DNA of 64,000 nucleotides, from positions 1,054,001 through 1,118,000 of the forward strand of contig NZ_CP018835.1 in assembly GCF_002196515.1 (NCBI RefSeq). The letters are read 5' to 3'. Origin of the DNA: Vibrio gazogenes. Lineage in GTDB: Bacteria; Pseudomonadota; Gammaproteobacteria; Enterobacterales; Vibrionaceae. The notes under the pieces are model-generated. The model saw only the letters and a program-made list of their open reading frames with translations, was not told the origin of the DNA and made no database searches. Positions 63,027-64,000 of the stretch are shown piece by piece. Position 1 is the stretch's first letter, and each line of letters begins with the position of its first letter. The position numbers were made by a program, and so were the translations under genes.

Positions 63027-64000
63027 TTATGACTGAACTCGACGTAAGATCGCTTTCAGTGCCTCAAAATCATCATCAAGTTCTTCTGAAAGCAGTACCA
63101 TTTGAGCATGTTTTGCCAATGGTCCCGGTAGTGGGATGTCTGTTTCCAGGATCTCATCAACGACTTCTTTAAATTTCGCAGGATGAGCAGTACAGAGGAA
63201 TAATCCAGTCTCTCCCGGCTGTAGTTGTTGATCTAAGGTTCGATAGGCAATCGCACCATGCGGCTCACATAAATAGCCCAACTCATAAAGCTCACGTACC
63301 GATGCAGCACTTTGCTCATCCGTAACCACACCTTTACCGAGCGTTTCTAAACCCCATCCCTGAATACGGCACAATTCTTCAATGCGTGGCCAGTTATTTG
63401 GCTGGCTCACATCCATCGCATTGGATGTCGTCGCAATCGTCGCTTTCGGTTCCCACTGACCGGTTTCCAGATAACGCGGTACAGTATCATTTACATTGGT
63501 TGACGCGATAAAACGCTGAATTGGCAATCCCAATGCTTTGGCTAACATACCAGCCGTCAAATTACCAAAATTACCACTTGGTACTGAAACAACCAGGTTT
63601 TCGCGCTCTGCTTTGCTCATTTGAGCCGCTGCTTCAAAGTAGTAACAAATCTGAGCCATCAAGCGGCTGATGTTAATTGAGTTGGCAGAATTCAGCCCGA
63701 CTTCATCACGCAATGCCTGATCATCAAAGGCTTTTTTCACTAAAGACTGACATGCATCGAAATCACTGTGAATGGCAACCGTATGGATATTTTTACCCAG
63801 AGTGCAGAATAACTTTTCTTGCAACGGACTGATCTTTCCTTGCGGATATAAGATCACAACCTGAATATTCTCCATGCCATAGAAAGCATGAGCTACAGCG
63901 GCACCGGTATCACCGGATGTTGCTGTCAGAATGGTGATTTTTCCGCCATCTGATACGGTGGCCAGAGACTGGGCCATGAAACGCCCACCAAAATCTTTAA
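63027..64000 (-). CDS. thrC: threonine synthase, C-terminal part
   Basis: The frame is open from the stop at 63027 to the window edge (about 324 codons), so the N-terminal third is outside. The PLP lysine lies in KDFGGRFMAQSL at the very edge (its codon is 63996-63998), and the phosphate-binding TATSGDTGAAVAHAFYG and the PSGNFGNLTAGMLAK loop follow. This is the long bacterial threonine synthase type; it converts O-phosphohomoserine to threonine. The shorter frame from an internal ATG at 63977 is an artefact of the window edge. It converges with grcA. Confidence 0.96.
   Translation of the reverse strand, partial: KDFGGRFMAQSLATVSDGGKITILTATSGDTGAAVAHAFYGMENIQVVILYPQGKISPLQEKLFCTLGKNIHTVAIHSDFDACQSLVKKAFDDQALRDEVGLNSANSINISRLMAQICYYFEAAAQMSKAERENLVVSVPSGNFGNLTAGMLAKALGLPIQRFIASTNVNDTVPRYLETGQWEPKATIATTSNAMDVSQPNNWPRIEELCRIQGWGLETLGKGVVTDEQSAASVRELYELGYLCEPHGAIAYRTLDQQLQPGETGLFLCTAHPAKFKEVVDEILETDIPLPGPLAKHAQMVLLSEELDDDFEALKAILRRVQS

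Noticed and set aside
1..64000. CRISPR arrays, insertion sequences, prophage, integron or genomic-island boundaries
   Set aside because: I saw no regularly spaced repeats, transposase, integrase or tRNA genes; the window reads as syntenic core chromosome.

Overview
The window looks like chromosomal DNA of a gamma-proteobacterium of the genus Vibrio. The reasons are a complete Na+-translocating NADH:quinone reductase operon (nqrABCDEF) with nqrM, a stand-alone second EF-G gene beside radA and a PlzC-type double-PilZ gene, and a gene order (dinB, nqr, bolA, rlmG, yajG-ppi-ampG, csd, mltA, argA, recBCD, dapD, fusA-radA-plzC-serB, deo/nupC) close to the one I remember for Vibrio chromosome 1. The species cannot be fixed from sequence alone. 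I see no rRNA, tRNA, CRISPR array, insertion sequence or prophage; almost everything is core chromosome.

Layout. 1-5.5 kb: the start of a Na+-dependent NSS transporter, SOS-controlled dinB, a secreted LasA/staphylolysin-like M23 endopeptidase, a radical SAM protein with its own LexA box, and nqrM. 5.6-11.6 kb: the nqr operon (minus strand) with an intrinsic terminator after nqrF; the flavinyl transferase gene apbE, usually found here in vibrios, is absent. 12-21.7 kb: bolA, rlmG, the yajG-ppi-ampG cell-wall recycling operon, panE-yajL, the csdA/csdE/tcdA sulfur-transfer cluster and mltA. 21.8-34.3 kb: argA, a small unknown ORF, recC/recB/recD (no ptrA between recC and recB) and a LysR regulator. 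34.3-43.7 kb: SOS-controlled yebG, dapD, an adenine/adenosine deaminase, a gamma-glutamylcyclotransferase-like gene, galR, a GAF-HD-GYP phosphodiesterase, an acyl-CoA ligase, and a LysR/DUF1127 divergent pair. 43.8-51.7 kb: fusA (second copy type), radA, plzC, serB, smp. 51.7-57.3 kb: deoD, deoC, nupC (no deoA or deoB here), a long regulatory gap with CytR/CRP-like sites, tatD-family yjjV, a DUF5363 microprotein, yaaA. 57.4-64 kb: an alanine/glycine:Na+ symporter, a DUF3545 microprotein, a hemerythrin, ung, a Pro/Arg-rich mini-ORF with a strong ribosome site, nfo, FNR-controlled grcA, and the 3' part of thrC.

How the genes work together. DNA repair is heavily represented (dinB, the radical SAM gene, recBCD, yebG, radA, ung, nfo). 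Three perfect CTGT-N8-ACAG LexA boxes tie dinB, yebG and the radical SAM gene to the SOS response. Sodium bioenergetics is represented by Nqr, the two Na+ symporters and NqrM. Nucleoside salvage is represented by nupC, deoC, deoD and the deaminase. Cyclic-di-GMP turnover and sensing are represented by the HD-GYP protein and PlzC. Peptidoglycan work is represented by ampG, mltA, dapD and the LasA-like enzyme. No obviously new multi-gene system is present; the most promising leads are the SOS-linked radical SAM gene, the missing apbE, the 38-residue ORF between nfo and ung, and the operator-rich gap upstream of nupC.
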